Shown here: positions 12,351 to 20,772 of the stretch, in pieces
Layout: every line of letters begins with the position of its first letter
Numbering within the stretch: the first letter of the stretch is position 1
Origin: a virus
Reading direction: 5' to 3' (one strand)
IMG/VR virus record: IMGVR_UViG_3300015199_000006
Coordinates: 1-40,795 of that record
DNA length: 40,795 nt
Program-made: the position numbers and the translations under genes
The notes under the pieces: model-generated
Database searches by the model: none
Seen by the model: the letters and a program-made list of their open reading frames with translations, nothing else
Told to the model about the DNA's origin: nothing

Positions 12351-15154
12351 AATGTCAGCACTCCGTTCAACGTACAGCCGTCAGAGATCAGCGTGCCGCC
12401 GGTGCGCGTCACTGGACCGGTGATGGTGAGCCCCGGCCCGAGCTCCAACGTGCCCCCGCGCAGCTTGATGCTCGCCAGAGTCGACGTCTCGCCTTCGAAC
12501 AGGGACACGGCCGCATCGCCGGCCAGCATTTCCAGCGTGTTGCTGGCGTTGGTCCCTTTGAGCAGCACATCGCGGGACTCGCTGTCGATCGAGCCTCCGG
12601 TCTGGATGATCAGCCAGACCGCCTGGTCGACGTCGTTATCGATCTGCGTCTTCCCCGCGCCGCTGCCGGCGTCGGGGCCGATCGTCACGGTTTGCAGTCC
12701 TCCCTGGCCCGTCGTGGCCAGGCCGACGTGCAGGTAACGCGGGCGATATTCCTGGTAGCCGGCACTGTTGCGCCGCGGCAGGCCGATCGCGCCCCCGAAC
12801 CGCTCCGTCTCTTCAATCGATGCCAGCCGGGTCCCCATCGTGTGCGTGCCCGTTCCGGCGCCGCTGATCGTGATCGGCGCGCCGCCCAGCGTAGTGGCGA
12901 GCTGGGCCGTGCCGGCGTCGCGGTTGACGTTCACCAGATAATACAGCGTGCCCGCCGTGATTCCGGTCGGGAGGGCCCCGCCGGCGTTCGTGAAATAGAC
13001 TGCCTGGTTGGACTGGAACGATCCCGCGGCAAAGCCGTTGCCGGCCGATCCGCCGGCCCCCAGGGCCCAGGTGACATTGTTGTTCGACACGCTGGCAGTG
13101 ACGACGGCCATCTGATTGAGGCCGTACAGGCAGTTGCTCGATCCCAGGTCGAAGACGAGCGCTTCCAGCGTGTTGGGAACGTGTCCCAGCGACCAGTTGG
13201 TGGGATCGTCATAATGGTTCGGCCCGGCGGACCAGGTGGCCGTGACGAGCGTGATCAGATTGGCCGTCGCGCCGGTCAATTGCGACCCGTCGGCGAAGAG
13301 CAGCGGCTGCTGAGCGCTCCCCTGGGCTCCCGACCAGGTGACGGTGAAGGGACCTCCGGCGCCGCCGGTGACTGTCACGGTGTTGATCGTGCTGAGCGCC
13401 CGCAGCGCGGCCTGGACTTGGGGCGCCGTGGCGTTGTAGGGCAACGGCGGCGTGGCCGGGCCCATGAAACCGAGGGTGAATGTGCCACCGTTCGTACCGG
13501 CGGCTTCTGTGATCGTCTGGACTTCGTTCGTGCCGGCCTGGCCGCGGGTGACTTCGGTGATCGACCCGCCTCCCGAGAGGCCGGCGGGATTTCCAGTCAT
13601 TTGCGCAACGGCCGTGTTGGCGGGGTTGGTGACGGTGATCACCCAGGGGCTGGCCTGTGTGCCCGTGCCGGTCACTGTGCAAGCGATAATCGTGGCGGCG
13701 AGGTCGGTCTGCAGGCGCGTCTGGACCGTTGCGGCCACTGCGTTGTACGCAATCGCGGCCGTCGTCTGCGCGCCGAGCGTGAGGGTGAATGTGCCGCCGC
13801 TGGCGGCGACCCACACCTGTTGAATGCAGTTCTGCGACGCGAGTCCGTTCGACAGGACCGTGATCGTGGGGGCGTAACTGGCGATCGTGGCGGTCAGGAC
13901 CGGGGCGGCCGCGGGCGCGGAGCTCGTGATCTTGACGGCGAACGTCGTGGAGGCGACACCGGTCAAGCTGTCGGATCCGATTACTGACACGACCGGGCAG
14001 CCGATGGCTTGCAGGGCGGACTTGACCGCGCTGGAGACATATCCCGGACCCCCGGGCATCGTGGAGATCGATCCGGTGGTCTGGCCGTTGAAAGTCAGCG
14101 TGAATGTCGAGTTGACCGCGACTCCGTTCGTCAAATCGACGAACTGGTATGCGGCCTGGCTGGCGGCGGCCCCCTGCTGGACGATCTGGCTGCTGGCGCT
14201 GCCGGTGAGTCCGGCCGTGTTGACCGTGATCACGGGCAGGCTGGTGGCGGCCAGCGAATTGGTGAATCTGACGAAAAACAGGTTCGCGTTATTGCTCCCC
14301 GTGGCTCCCTCTCCGTAGACCAGCGCATTTCCCGCGCCGACGCTGGAGAGGCCCTGCAGAGCGGTCTGGATCGTGGCGGCGGAACTTCCCAGCGTGATGT
14401 TTCCGGTCGTCTGACCCAGAAACGTCAGGGTGAACGTGCCGCCGCTGGCGAAGAGCTGAATCTGTTGCAGGCAGTCGGTCGGCGCGGCGCCCGGCTGCTG
14501 TGTGGAGATGTTGACGCTGCCTGAGCCGGTGAGGCCCGCGCCGTTGACGGTGCCTGGCGTGACGGCGGTTCCCGCCAGCGCTCCGATCCAGCTCACGAAC
14601 CAGGGGCTGGAGGGTCCCGGGCCCCCGGTGACCTGCACGTTGCCGGCGCCGGCACCGACCAGGGCGGCGATCGCGGTCTGCACGGCGGCGGCTGTGGCGT
14701 TGTAAGCGATGTTACCTGTGGTGACGTTGCCTGCGCCGAAATTGTAGGTGAGTGTGTAATTTCCAGCCGTGTAGGTTCCCAGCAATTGAATCTGATGGAC
14801 TTCGTTGGTCGGTCCCACTCCCACCGTGGTTTCGGCGACTGTGACATTCCCTGAGCTCGTGACGGCGACGTCGAACGGGACTCCCGGCGTGGCGGCCGTC
14901 AGCACCAGCACGATTCCGGCCTGGCTGGCGGTGAATTCGGCGAACTCGGGAATCGTCGTCGACTGCACGGCGGCGACCAGGCCGGCCACGACACCGGCGA
15001 CGCCGTCGGCGGCGAGCGCGGTGTAGGAAACCCCCTTACCGTTGCACCAGAGCGTGAAAATCTGCCCGACTGCGACGGGGGCGATAGGCGTGATGTTGAC
15101 GACTTTCGCGCGCGGCACGCTGTCGCCGCGGTAGGTATTGATCGTGGCGGGCAT
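12347..15154 (-). CDS. Large modular tail/fibre protein with ~106-residue repeats (935 aa)
   Basis: Six successive modules start near residues 12, 118, 228, 336, 443 and 545. Each has a Q-Q-I-Q strand, a GGTFTLTFxGQTTGxI hairpin, a helix AATVQTALxAL, a GAGNVxVTGG strand and a short linker; the first copy is diverged. Residues about 640-935 form a different, parallel-beta-helix-like C-terminus (SIKLRGGTLELGPGLTITGP). This is the largest tail gene after the tape measure region, and it is followed by a gene carrying a seventh copy of the module. Tandem beta modules ending in a beta-helix suggest a long fibre or tail spike. The module is known to me from planctomycete and phage proteins without assigned function. 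Confidence 0.75.
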   Translation of the reverse strand: MPATINTYRGDSVPRAKVVNITPIAPVAVGQIFTLWCNGKGVSYTALAADGVAGVVAGLVAAVQSTTIPEFAEFTASQAGIVLVLTAATPGVPFDVAVTSSGNVTVAETTVGVGPTNEVHQIQLLGTYTAGNYTLTYNFGAGNVTTGNIAYNATAAAVQTAIAALVGAGAGNVQVTGGPGPSSPWFVSWIGALAGTAVTPGTVNGAGLTGSGSVNISTQQPGAAPTDCLQQIQLFASGGTFTLTFLGQTTGNITLGSSAATIQTALQGLSSVGAGNALVYGEGATGSNNANLFFVRFTNSLAATSLPVITVNTAGLTGSASSQIVQQGAAASQAAYQFVDLTNGVAVNSTFTLTFNGQTTGSISTMPGGPGYVSSAVKSALQAIGCPVVSVIGSDSLTGVASTTFAVKITSSAPAAAPVLTATIASYAPTITVLSNGLASQNCIQQVWVAASGGTFTLTLGAQTTAAIAYNAVAATVQTRLQTDLAATIIACTVTGTGTQASPWVITVTNPANTAVAQMTGNPAGLSGGGSITEVTRGQAGTNEVQTITEAAGTNGGTFTLGFMGPATPPLPYNATAPQVQAALRALSTINTVTVTGGAGGPFTVTWSGAQGSAQQPLLFADGSQLTGATANLITLVTATWSAGPNHYDDPTNWSLGHVPNTLEALVFDLGSSNCLYGLNQMAVVTASVSNNNVTWALGAGGSAGNGFAAGSFQSNQAVYFTNAGGALPTGITAGTLYYLVNVNRDAGTAQLATTLGGAPITISGAGTGTHTMGTRLASIEETERFGGAIGLPRRNSAGYQEYRPRYLHVGLATTGQGGLQTVTIGPDAGSGAGKTQIDNDVDQAVWLIIQTGGSIDSESRDVLLKGTNASNTLEMLAGDAAVSLFEGETSTLASIKLRGGTLELGPGLTITGPVTRTGGTLISDGCTLNGVLTL

Positions 15155-15157
15155 GAG

Positions 15158-16132
15158 TCACCGAAGGGGTAAATCGTTGAACGCGGCTTTTTTGTAGCCG
15201 TCGTACGCGAGCAAAATGATGTTGTCGAACGTCGGTTGCTGGATCATCTGGCCGTTGGAGTCCAGAAAACTTGGCTCCTGGGGCTTGTCTCCGAAATTGG
15301 CGTACAGGCAGGGCCAGACCTGGTAATCGGCGCTCTTGCGGAACTGCGCGCGCATCTGCTGCAGCGTCCGCTTGCCCCCCTGGATCTCGGCGCCCTTGGC
15401 CGTCTTGAGGCTTTTGTTGACCGGCACGAGCTGATACCAGCCGCGGTTGGGGTAGTATTCGATCCAGCCATCCTGGCGATACATCAGTGTCCCGCTGACG
15501 GCCGTGAAGGGGGTGCCGCGCAACGTGGAGATCGAGTCGGTCGCGCCGGGAACATTTTCCTCTCTGCCGACCTGGCGGCTGGCGAACCAGAGCGTGCCGG
15601 GTGGATAGGCCTGGCTGCGGATCGTGACGCTGTCGGAATTGACGCAGCCGGGGTGCGTCCGCACCCAGTCGGGAAGCCGCAGCGACACGTTCTTGGTGAA
15701 GTGCAGCGTCTCATCGACGATCTTGCGGGTGGCCGGCGGATCGGTCATGAGCGCGCCGGCCGTGTTCAGCAGGGCGTTGCCGTTGGCATCGAAGATGGCC
15801 GGGATTTCGCGCATTTCGGTGTCGAGCGTCCATTCGGCCGGCATGGCGAGCGGGTTGCCGGTGACGTCGACGTCGGTCGACCAGGTGACCTCGATGTCCC
15901 ACCAGTTGCTGCCCGCTGTTTTCCGCTTGGGATAGAACAGATTGACCAAGGCGGCGCCATCTTTGGGATGTTTCGAATAGGGGGCAAACTTGGGGAGCGC
16001 GATCGACAGCTCGCGCGGCCCATCGTCGACCTGGCTGCATTCGACCTGGATCCAGGCGCGCCATTCCCGCGCGGTCTGCATGATGCGGGCTTCTTCTTCC
16101 CATTTGACGTCGTAAGGGAGTTTGACCGCCAC
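15158..16132 (-). CDS. Putative distal tail/baseplate protein (324 aa)
   Basis: GTG start at 16132, three bases after the tape-measure stop. The protein begins MAVKLPYDVKWEEEARIMQT. The middle is beta-rich (ALVNLFYPKRKTAGSNWWDI, WSTDVDVTGNPLAMP), and later segments are aromatic (GWIEYYPNRGWYQLVPVNKS). It lies immediately after the tape measure, where distal tail or tail-hub proteins normally are. The specific call rests on position only; no family signature was recognised. Confidence 0.65.
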   Translation of the reverse strand: MAVKLPYDVKWEEEARIMQTAREWRAWIQVECSQVDDGPRELSIALPKFAPYSKHPKDGAALVNLFYPKRKTAGSNWWDIEVTWSTDVDVTGNPLAMPAEWTLDTEMREIPAIFDANGNALLNTAGALMTDPPATRKIVDETLHFTKNVSLRLPDWVRTHPGCVNSDSVTIRSQAYPPGTLWFASRQVGREENVPGATDSISTLRGTPFTAVSGTLMYRQDGWIEYYPNRGWYQLVPVNKSLKTAKGAEIQGGKRTLQQMRAQFRKSADYQVWPCLYANFGDKPQEPSFLDSNGQMIQQPTFDNIILLAYDGYKKAAFNDLPLR

Positions 16133-16135
16133 GTG

Positions 16136-17779
16136 TCATTTCCTCCCCACGACGGTAATCTTCGTGATCCGGTCGCGCGTGTCGCGCTCCACCTGATATT
16201 GCCGCTGCTGCAGCGTGTAGGCCTGTTGCGCGAGCTGCGACTCTCGCAGCGACGCGGCCACGCTGGCGAACCCCTCTTTGCTGCGCACGTCGTGGGCGCC
16301 GAGCCCCTCTACGTGCATCCTGGCCGTGTCAAATCCGGGCTGGTGATTGCCCCCCATGCCGCGGCCGTGGCCGCCGGCTTCCCCTTCTCCGGGCGGTTTC
16401 GGGGCATTGGCCTTGGCTTTCGCCACGGCGTCGTCATAGTCCTTCTGGAGTTGCGCGATTTGCGCGCCTCGGTTGGGGCCGCCCTGGGCGTTGATGGCGG
16501 CCTGCTTTTTTTGGCGCTCGGCTTCGATCGCGGCCAATTTCTTCTGCAGCTCGGGGTTGTCCTGGTCGAGCAGCTTGGCGGCGAGCGCTCCCGCGCCGCG
16601 GCCAATCTCTGCCAGGTTGGCTTTTTTCAAAAGCCGGGCCAGGTCGTTGGCCGCCTTATTCAGCGCGGCGGACATTTCATCCGACACGTAGGCGAATGCG
16701 GTGGAGAGAGCGCCGACGGTCTTGAGCGCGAGCTCGGCGACCATTTTGAACACGTCCTTGGCCGTGTTCCAGACCGACCCGAACGCGTGTTCCGCGCCGT
16801 GCTTGAAGCGTTCCCAGCCCGATTCCAGGGCGGCCTGCGTGTCGACCCAGACGCCCTGCACGCCCTGGTTGGCGTCCGCGAACTTGCTCAGGATGTAGTC
16901 GCTCCCCTTGGCCCATTGCAGTTTGATAAATGCCCATAGCGACTCGGCCGACCCGAACATCTGCGTGTTGTTCGCGATCCAGGCGCGCGTGTGCCCGCTC
17001 ATCTCGACCCATTTGTCGATGAGTTCGGAAATCGCGGGTGAAATCTTGGCACCGATCACGGAGACCGTGGCCATCATGTTGGCGTGCAGGTCTTCGAACG
17101 AATTTCTCAACTTATTCCCGGCAGAAATGACGTCGGTTCCCAACACCAGGCCCAGCCGCTTGTACCGGGCCTCGGCCTTGTCGAGGTCCTGCAGCATGGG
17201 CAACAGGTCGGTCGATCCGAGCAGCTCGGTGGCCATCGCGGCCCGGATCGCCGGGTGGGGGATGGCATTCAGGGCCGCGGCGATCTTGCGCAACTGGTCC
17301 TGGGGGGACATTTTCGACAGTTGCAGGAAGTTGAGCCCCAGCCGGCGGAACGTGAGCTGGGCCTCTTCGCTGCCCCGGACGGCGTCGATGATCTTGTCGC
17401 GGACCGTGGTCAGGGCGCCTTCCACGGCCCCCAGGTCCTGACCGGTGCGCTTGGCCGCATAGCCCAGGGTTTGCAGCGCCTCGACCGAAGCCCCCGTGCG
17501 GCGGCTGATGTCGGTCAGTTCGGCGCCCATGCTGGCGAACAGGTGGCCGGCGGCCAATGGGGCCACGGCCGCGGCCAGCGCCGTGACGGGCGAGGTCAGC
17601 AGCTTCGACAGCGACCCGGCGATGCTGGTCATGCCGGCGGCGGCTGATTTGGCCGCCTTTCCGAGGCTGGCTTTGACGGCCCCCTCGGCGGCCTGCAGGC
17701 CGGCCACGAGCGGATTGTTCTTGGTGAACAGCTCGTAAAAAGCTCCCCCCGCTCGAATTGCACCCGATTTTCCGCTCAT
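16136..17779 (-). CDS. Tail tape measure protein (547 aa)
   Basis: The product begins MSGKSGAIRAGGAFYELFTK. It has a long helical N-terminal half with a hydrophobic Ala-rich segment (TSPVTALAAAVAPLAAGHLF, about residues 62-81). A region typical of tape-measure proteins follows (ISRRTGASVEALQTLGYAAK), and after it long amphipathic helices, a Lys/Ala/Gln coiled coil (about 410-450) and a Gly-rich hinge before the C-terminus. Tape measures set tail length, and a protein of about 550 residues predicts a rather short siphovirus tail. The order tail tube, two chaperone frames, tape measure, distal tail protein is the conserved siphovirus order. Confidence 0.9.
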   Translation of the reverse strand: MSGKSGAIRAGGAFYELFTKNNPLVAGLQAAEGAVKASLGKAAKSAAAGMTSIAGSLSKLLTSPVTALAAAVAPLAAGHLFASMGAELTDISRRTGASVEALQTLGYAAKRTGQDLGAVEGALTTVRDKIIDAVRGSEEAQLTFRRLGLNFLQLSKMSPQDQLRKIAAALNAIPHPAIRAAMATELLGSTDLLPMLQDLDKAEARYKRLGLVLGTDVISAGNKLRNSFEDLHANMMATVSVIGAKISPAISELIDKWVEMSGHTRAWIANNTQMFGSAESLWAFIKLQWAKGSDYILSKFADANQGVQGVWVDTQAALESGWERFKHGAEHAFGSVWNTAKDVFKMVAELALKTVGALSTAFAYVSDEMSAALNKAANDLARLLKKANLAEIGRGAGALAAKLLDQDNPELQKKLAAIEAERQKKQAAINAQGGPNRGAQIAQLQKDYDDAVAKAKANAPKPPGEGEAGGHGRGMGGNHQPGFDTARMHVEGLGAHDVRSKEGFASVAASLRESQLAQQAYTLQQRQYQVERDTRDRITKITVVGRK

Positions 17780-17783
17780 GATT

Positions 17784-17804
17784 GTCAGTCGTCAGTGGTC
17801 AGTG
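17784..17804. repeat. Three tandem heptamers (GTCAGTS)
   Basis: GTCAGTC, GTCAGTG and GTCAGTG occur in succession in the 19-base gap between the tape-measure start (17779) and the chaperone frame ending at 17799. One of several 7-bp repeat tracts at gene edges in this window. Confidence 0.8.
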
Positions 17805-18014
17805 GACTTTTCCGAGCGTGCCCCCGATCAGCGCGACCAGATCGGCCGGGCTGGAAATGGTGCACGCGGCCGCATGGTCGGCCGCGGCCGCCGTCAGGAA
17901 CGGATTGAAACTTTCGGGCGAGCGGAAGGGGCGGCCCGACAGGGGAGCGTTGTGCAGCAGCGACATGATCAAGCTGGCCCGGTCCCATTCGTCGAACCGT
18001 TTGCCGTAGGCCAT
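17799..18014 (-). CDS. Tail assembly chaperone, second frame (GT-type extension)
   Basis: The first ATG in this frame (18014, MAYGKRFDEWDRASLIMSLL) gives 71 residues. Protein-like sequence continues upstream in the same frame without any ATG, GTG or TTG: PERLDPWELVYRLAGLLGLD and then PAPFTLRELER directly before the Met. This stretch overlaps the low-complexity tail of the first frame (18029-18589). It therefore looks like the T part of a G/GT tail chaperone made by -1 ribosomal frameshifting between about 18160 and 18124. Chaperones of this type bind the tape measure while the tail tube polymerises around it, and the gene sits directly ahead of the tape measure. Independent initiation at 18014 is the alternative. 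Confidence 0.75.
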   Translation of the reverse strand: MAYGKRFDEWDRASLIMSLLHNAPLSGRPFRSPESFNPFLTAAAADHAAACTISSPADLVALIGGTLGKVH

Positions 18015-18028
18015 GCGTTCGAGTTCTC

Positions 18029-18589
18029 TCAGGGTGAAGGGGGCGGGGTCGAGGCCGAGGAGGCCGGCGAGTCGGTAGACGAGTTCCCAGGGGTCGAGCC
18101 GTTCTGGGACGGGCTGTTCGTCCGGCTTTGGTCCCAGGCCTCGATCGCGGATCTGTTTCCGGACACGATCTCGGCGAGCAGCTTGCGTTGGGCTTTCGCT
18201 AACGCACTGAGGTCGCTGCGGCCGAGCGATTGGAAAAAATCGTCCAGGTCCTCCCAGAACGCGGCCAGGCCGTCGCGCAGGCCGGCGCCGGCCATCCGCT
18301 CGTAGAAGTCGTCAGGGCCCAGCCCCTGCGTGTCGAGCGTCGGCTTGAGCACGCAGCAGATGCACTCACAGACCAGCACCGGCTCCATCGTCAAGCGCAG
18401 GTTGAGTGGCGGCGCTTCCCATTTCTTCCGCTCGTCCTCACTGAGCCCCTCGGGAGGCCTGGCTGCGGGATCGGGCTCGTCGATCTTCAAGAGGTCGATG
18501 CCGGGGAGATAGGCCTTCACGCGGCGCAACGCGCCCACCGTGATCGCCAGCTCCCAGGCTTCGCCTGTGTCGTCTTTGAATACATGCAT
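18029..18589 (-). CDS. Tail assembly chaperone, first frame (G-type)
   Basis: The start MHVFKDDTGEAWELAITVGA at 18589 has AGAGG seven bases upstream. About 150 residues look folded and mostly helical (GALRRVKAYLPGIDLLKIDE; DDFYERMAGAGLRDGLAAFW). The last ~35 residues are a Ser/Pro/Asn/Thr tail (SPASSASTPPPSP) that looks like a translated wrong frame. The -1 frame over the same DNA gives a much more protein-like sequence. It lies between the tail tube and tape-measure genes, as gpG does in lambda. Confidence 0.8.
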   Translation of the reverse strand: MHVFKDDTGEAWELAITVGALRRVKAYLPGIDLLKIDEPDPAARPPEGLSEDERKKWEAPPLNLRLTMEPVLVCECICCVLKPTLDTQGLGPDDFYERMAGAGLRDGLAAFWEDLDDFFQSLGRSDLSALAKAQRKLLAEIVSGNRSAIEAWDQSRTNSPSQNGSTPGNSSTDSPASSASTPPPSP

Positions 18590-18609
18590 GCGATTGCCTC
18601 TTCCGCGTG

Positions 18610-19098
18610 TTACGCAACGAGCGCATTGTCGGTCGGCGCTTGTCCGCCCGTCTGGTTGGCTTTGCAGGGCTTGAGCGTGAACGTGATTGTCGGCGCGCCT
18701 TCGAAGGGTTCGCCGCGCTTGAAAGCAAACACCTTCCACTGGCAGCGGTTGTAAACGACGTTGACAGTGCCCCCGCTGGCCACTGTGCCGGCGGTGCCGA
18801 TCGGCCCGTTGGCCATCCACAGCTCGACGATGCCGCGGATCAGGGCCTTATTACGGATCGCGGTGTAATTGATGTCCGTCTCGTCGACGATCATGTCAAA
18901 TTCCAGTTCACGCACTTGCAGCGTAGGCTCGAACAGGGCCAGGTTGATTCCCCGGTTGGCGACGTCCGCTTCGCCCCAGTTGAGGCCCAGGTTGACGTCG
19001 CGGCAGTTGACGACCGCCAGCGTGGGGGCCCCGTACGTTCCCGAGTTGTAACTCAGGTTCATATCGATTGAGACGAACGACGGGTTGACGGGAGGCAT
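18610..19098 (-). CDS. Major tail tube protein (162 aa)
   Basis: AAGGAG lies nine bases before the ATG at 19098. The product begins MPPVNPSFVSIDMNLSYNSG and is all-beta, with strands such as LQVRELEFDMIVDETDINYT and a helix AIRNKALIRGIVELWMANGP. Late strands WKVFAFKRGEPFEGAPTITF and TLKPCKANQTGG fit the tail-tube beta-sandwich with a long loop. Size and position, between connector genes and the tail chaperone, agree with a siphovirus tail tube subunit. Assignment by fold impression and gene order. Confidence 0.75.
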   Translation of the reverse strand: MPPVNPSFVSIDMNLSYNSGTYGAPTLAVVNCRDVNLGLNWGEADVANRGINLALFEPTLQVRELEFDMIVDETDINYTAIRNKALIRGIVELWMANGPIGTAGTVASGGTVNVVYNRCQWKVFAFKRGEPFEGAPTITFTLKPCKANQTGGQAPTDNALVA

Positions 19099-19110
19099 GG
19101 CTGGGGCTCC

Positions 19111-19572
19111 TTAGCGTTGGACGGAATTGGCCCACAGGCTGGGCAGTTGTTTGATTTCTTTGGAGACGGCGGGGCCCATGTAGGGGCGCGCCTCGACGTG
19201 CACCTTCTTGACGACCTTTTGATGGTTCTGCCAGACGCGGACTTTCGTCGTGCCCCCCTTCTCCAGCACGGCGGGGCAGTTGTCGCTGATCGTCCCGTTC
19301 AACTTGGCCGGGCCGATGATCACGCTCTGGCGCGCGGGGTCGAACACGAAGAACAGAAATTTCTTGAGCATCCCGTTGTGCGATTTCGGGGGCTGGCCCG
19401 GTCGCGACGAAGCCCCCTTTTTGCCGGCATTGCGAATCAGTCCTTTGGCCGTGCGGCGGACGAAGCTGCCGAATTTCGAGAGCACGGCGCGCGTCTGTTT
19501 GTCGGCCGCTTTGATGACCGCCTGGCGATCGAAGAAAAACGACTTGGATTTGTTGACGTTTCCCAGACTCAT
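19111..19572 (-). CDS. HK97 gp10-like tail completion protein (153 aa)
   Basis: The start MSLGNVNKSKSFFFDRQAVI at 19572 overlaps the preceding stop in an ATGA junction. The order of features is typical of the gp10/tail-component family: a basic helix (ADKQTRAVLSKFGSFVRRTA), a flexible SSRPGQPPKSHNGML loop, a strand pair (KFLFFVFDPARQSVIIGPAK) and a late RPYMGPAVSKEIKQLP. Such proteins join the tail to the head connector. It is co-translated with the neighbouring connector genes. Confidence 0.75.
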   Translation of the reverse strand: MSLGNVNKSKSFFFDRQAVIKAADKQTRAVLSKFGSFVRRTAKGLIRNAGKKGASSRPGQPPKSHNGMLKKFLFFVFDPARQSVIIGPAKLNGTISDNCPAVLEKGGTTKVRVWQNHQKVVKKVHVEARPYMGPAVSKEIKQLPSLWANSVQR

Positions 19573-20033
19573 CGGGGCCTCCGCACCTGGTAGGTAAACC
19601 GGGGAACCGAGGTGAAGACGCCGTAGATTTTCAAATGATCGGGGTCGTAAATCGGGTCGTTCTCGGTCTCGACCCAACCGCAGTCGAGGGGGAACTCGGG
19701 GAGGGTGAGACCTTTCTCCAGCACGGTTTTGATCTCTTCGACGAGGAGCATCAGGCCGTCTTTGTCGGCGAGAGTCTGCACGTAGTTTTGCACTCCTACG
19801 TCGATGCCCACCTGGCCCCCGATCGTGAGCCGCGCCATGGGGGATTCGTTGAGCGCGGCGGGAATGACCGTCACGATCAGGCCGGAGACGTGCTGCTCGA
19901 GGTCGTATAGCGGGACGTAGTCACGCACGGCCGTGAACGGCGCGAAGGAGCCAAACGTAGCCTGGGCCGCGGCGCTATTGAGTAGCGTCACGGCCGCGTT
20001 GGCCACGTCGATCGGTCGGGCTTGTGTGCTCAT
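19569..20033 (-). CDS. Putative tail terminator / head-tail joining protein (154 aa)
   Basis: The product begins MSTQARPIDVANAAVTLLNS and combines an N-terminal helix, strands (HVSGLIVTVIPAALNESPMA; GGQVGIDVGVQNYV) and a helix (LMLLVEEIKTVLEKGLTLPE), ending in a strand with basic residues. This alpha/beta pattern, and the place between the gp10-like gene and the head-completion gene, fit the tail terminator (gpU-like) that caps the tail tube. It overlaps both neighbours by four bases. Confidence 0.65.
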   Translation of the reverse strand: MSTQARPIDVANAAVTLLNSAAAQATFGSFAPFTAVRDYVPLYDLEQHVSGLIVTVIPAALNESPMARLTIGGQVGIDVGVQNYVQTLADKDGLMLLVEEIKTVLEKGLTLPEFPLDCGWVETENDPIYDPDHLKIYGVFTSVPRFTYQVRRPR

Positions 20034-20407
20034 GCGGAAATGCGCTTCGTGTGGATCCGAATCTGTTGATCGGTGCTGTCGGGTTTGTAGGGCTGATCGG
20101 TGCCGTCTGGGATCTGCACTTCCCAGGTGCCGGCGAACGCGCCGGACGTGGCCGTGATGCGGTCCCCCTTCAATGGCCAGACGACCTTCCCACCGAGGAC
20201 CAGGTCGGAGGCCGTAATCACCCAGTCCCGTTCCTTGGCTGCCAGGCGGACCGAGTCACCCTCGTCGATGGCGAAGTTGGTCTGGCCTGGCGTGGCCGAC
20301 AAGTTCGTGAGGGGCGCGAATCCCGGCCGGGTGTAGGTCACCAGGTCGCTCATCGATGACTTACGGACCGTCTGGAGCCAGGTGACAGCGTTACGTAGCG
20401 AGTTCAT
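20030..20407 (-). CDS. Putative head completion/connector protein (125 aa)
   Basis: The product begins MNSLRNAVTWLQTVRKSSMS and is then beta-rich (FAIDEGDSVRLAAKERDWVI; DLVLGGKVVWPLKGDRITAT; GTWEVQIPDG). Such a small beta-barrel, located between head and tail genes, resembles stopper or head-closure proteins. It overlaps the zinc-ribbon gene upstream by 17 bases and the terminator-like gene downstream by four. The call is based on position. Confidence 0.6.
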   Translation of the reverse strand: MNSLRNAVTWLQTVRKSSMSDLVTYTRPGFAPLTNLSATPGQTNFAIDEGDSVRLAAKERDWVITASDLVLGGKVVWPLKGDRITATSGAFAGTWEVQIPDGTDQPYKPDSTDQQIRIHTKRISA

Positions 20408-20612
20408 GGTCGGGTTTCGGAACCGGTTCTGCTGGGGTCAGTGCCAGGAGCTGCTCGCACACGGTCTGGAGCTCGCCGGCGGGAACGTACACGTGGGCGC
20501 GCGCCGGATCGGTCTCGCCGTCGAGCACGGTCTGGGCGCTGGTGAGCAGTTTGCGGGCGACGTCCGGCGTCGATTTCGTCGCGCCGCAGGCCGGGCATTT
20601 CGGTTCGTGCAT
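20391..20612 (-). CDS. Small single-CxxC protein (73 aa)
   Basis: The product begins MHEPKCPACGATKSTPDVAR with one CxxC pair, followed by a helix (KLLTSAQTVLDGETDPARAH) and a second part with one more Cys. One CxxC pair is half a zinc ribbon, so metal binding may need a dimer. It lies in the head-tail connector block, overlapping the gene that follows. No specific family was recognised. Confidence 0.65.
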   Translation of the reverse strand: MHEPKCPACGATKSTPDVARKLLTSAQTVLDGETDPARAHVYVPAGELQTVCEQLLALTPAEPVPKPDHELAT

Positions 20613-20716
20613 GATTGCGGTCCTGGTATTTCCTCGGAAATAATGCGAACCGGCCGGGGGCTCGCCTCTGGGCGCGTCTCAGATTGCTCTGCGCGGTTCC
20701 TCGTCGATCATCCCCC

Positions 20717-20760
20717 GGTCGGTTTGTTCGGTCGGTTTGTTCGGTCGGTTTGTTCGGTCG
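20717..20760. repeat. Tandem 13-bp repeat (3.4 copies)
   Basis: GGTCGGTTTGTTC occurs three times without mismatch (20717-20729, 20730-20742, 20743-20755), followed by GGTCG. It lies in the 160-base gap upstream of the gene that starts at 20612 (minus) and directly after the spike-type gene stop at 20773. It could be an operator array; otherwise the gap holds nothing recognisable. Confidence 0.9.
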
Positions 20761-20772
20761 TTCGGTTGCTGG

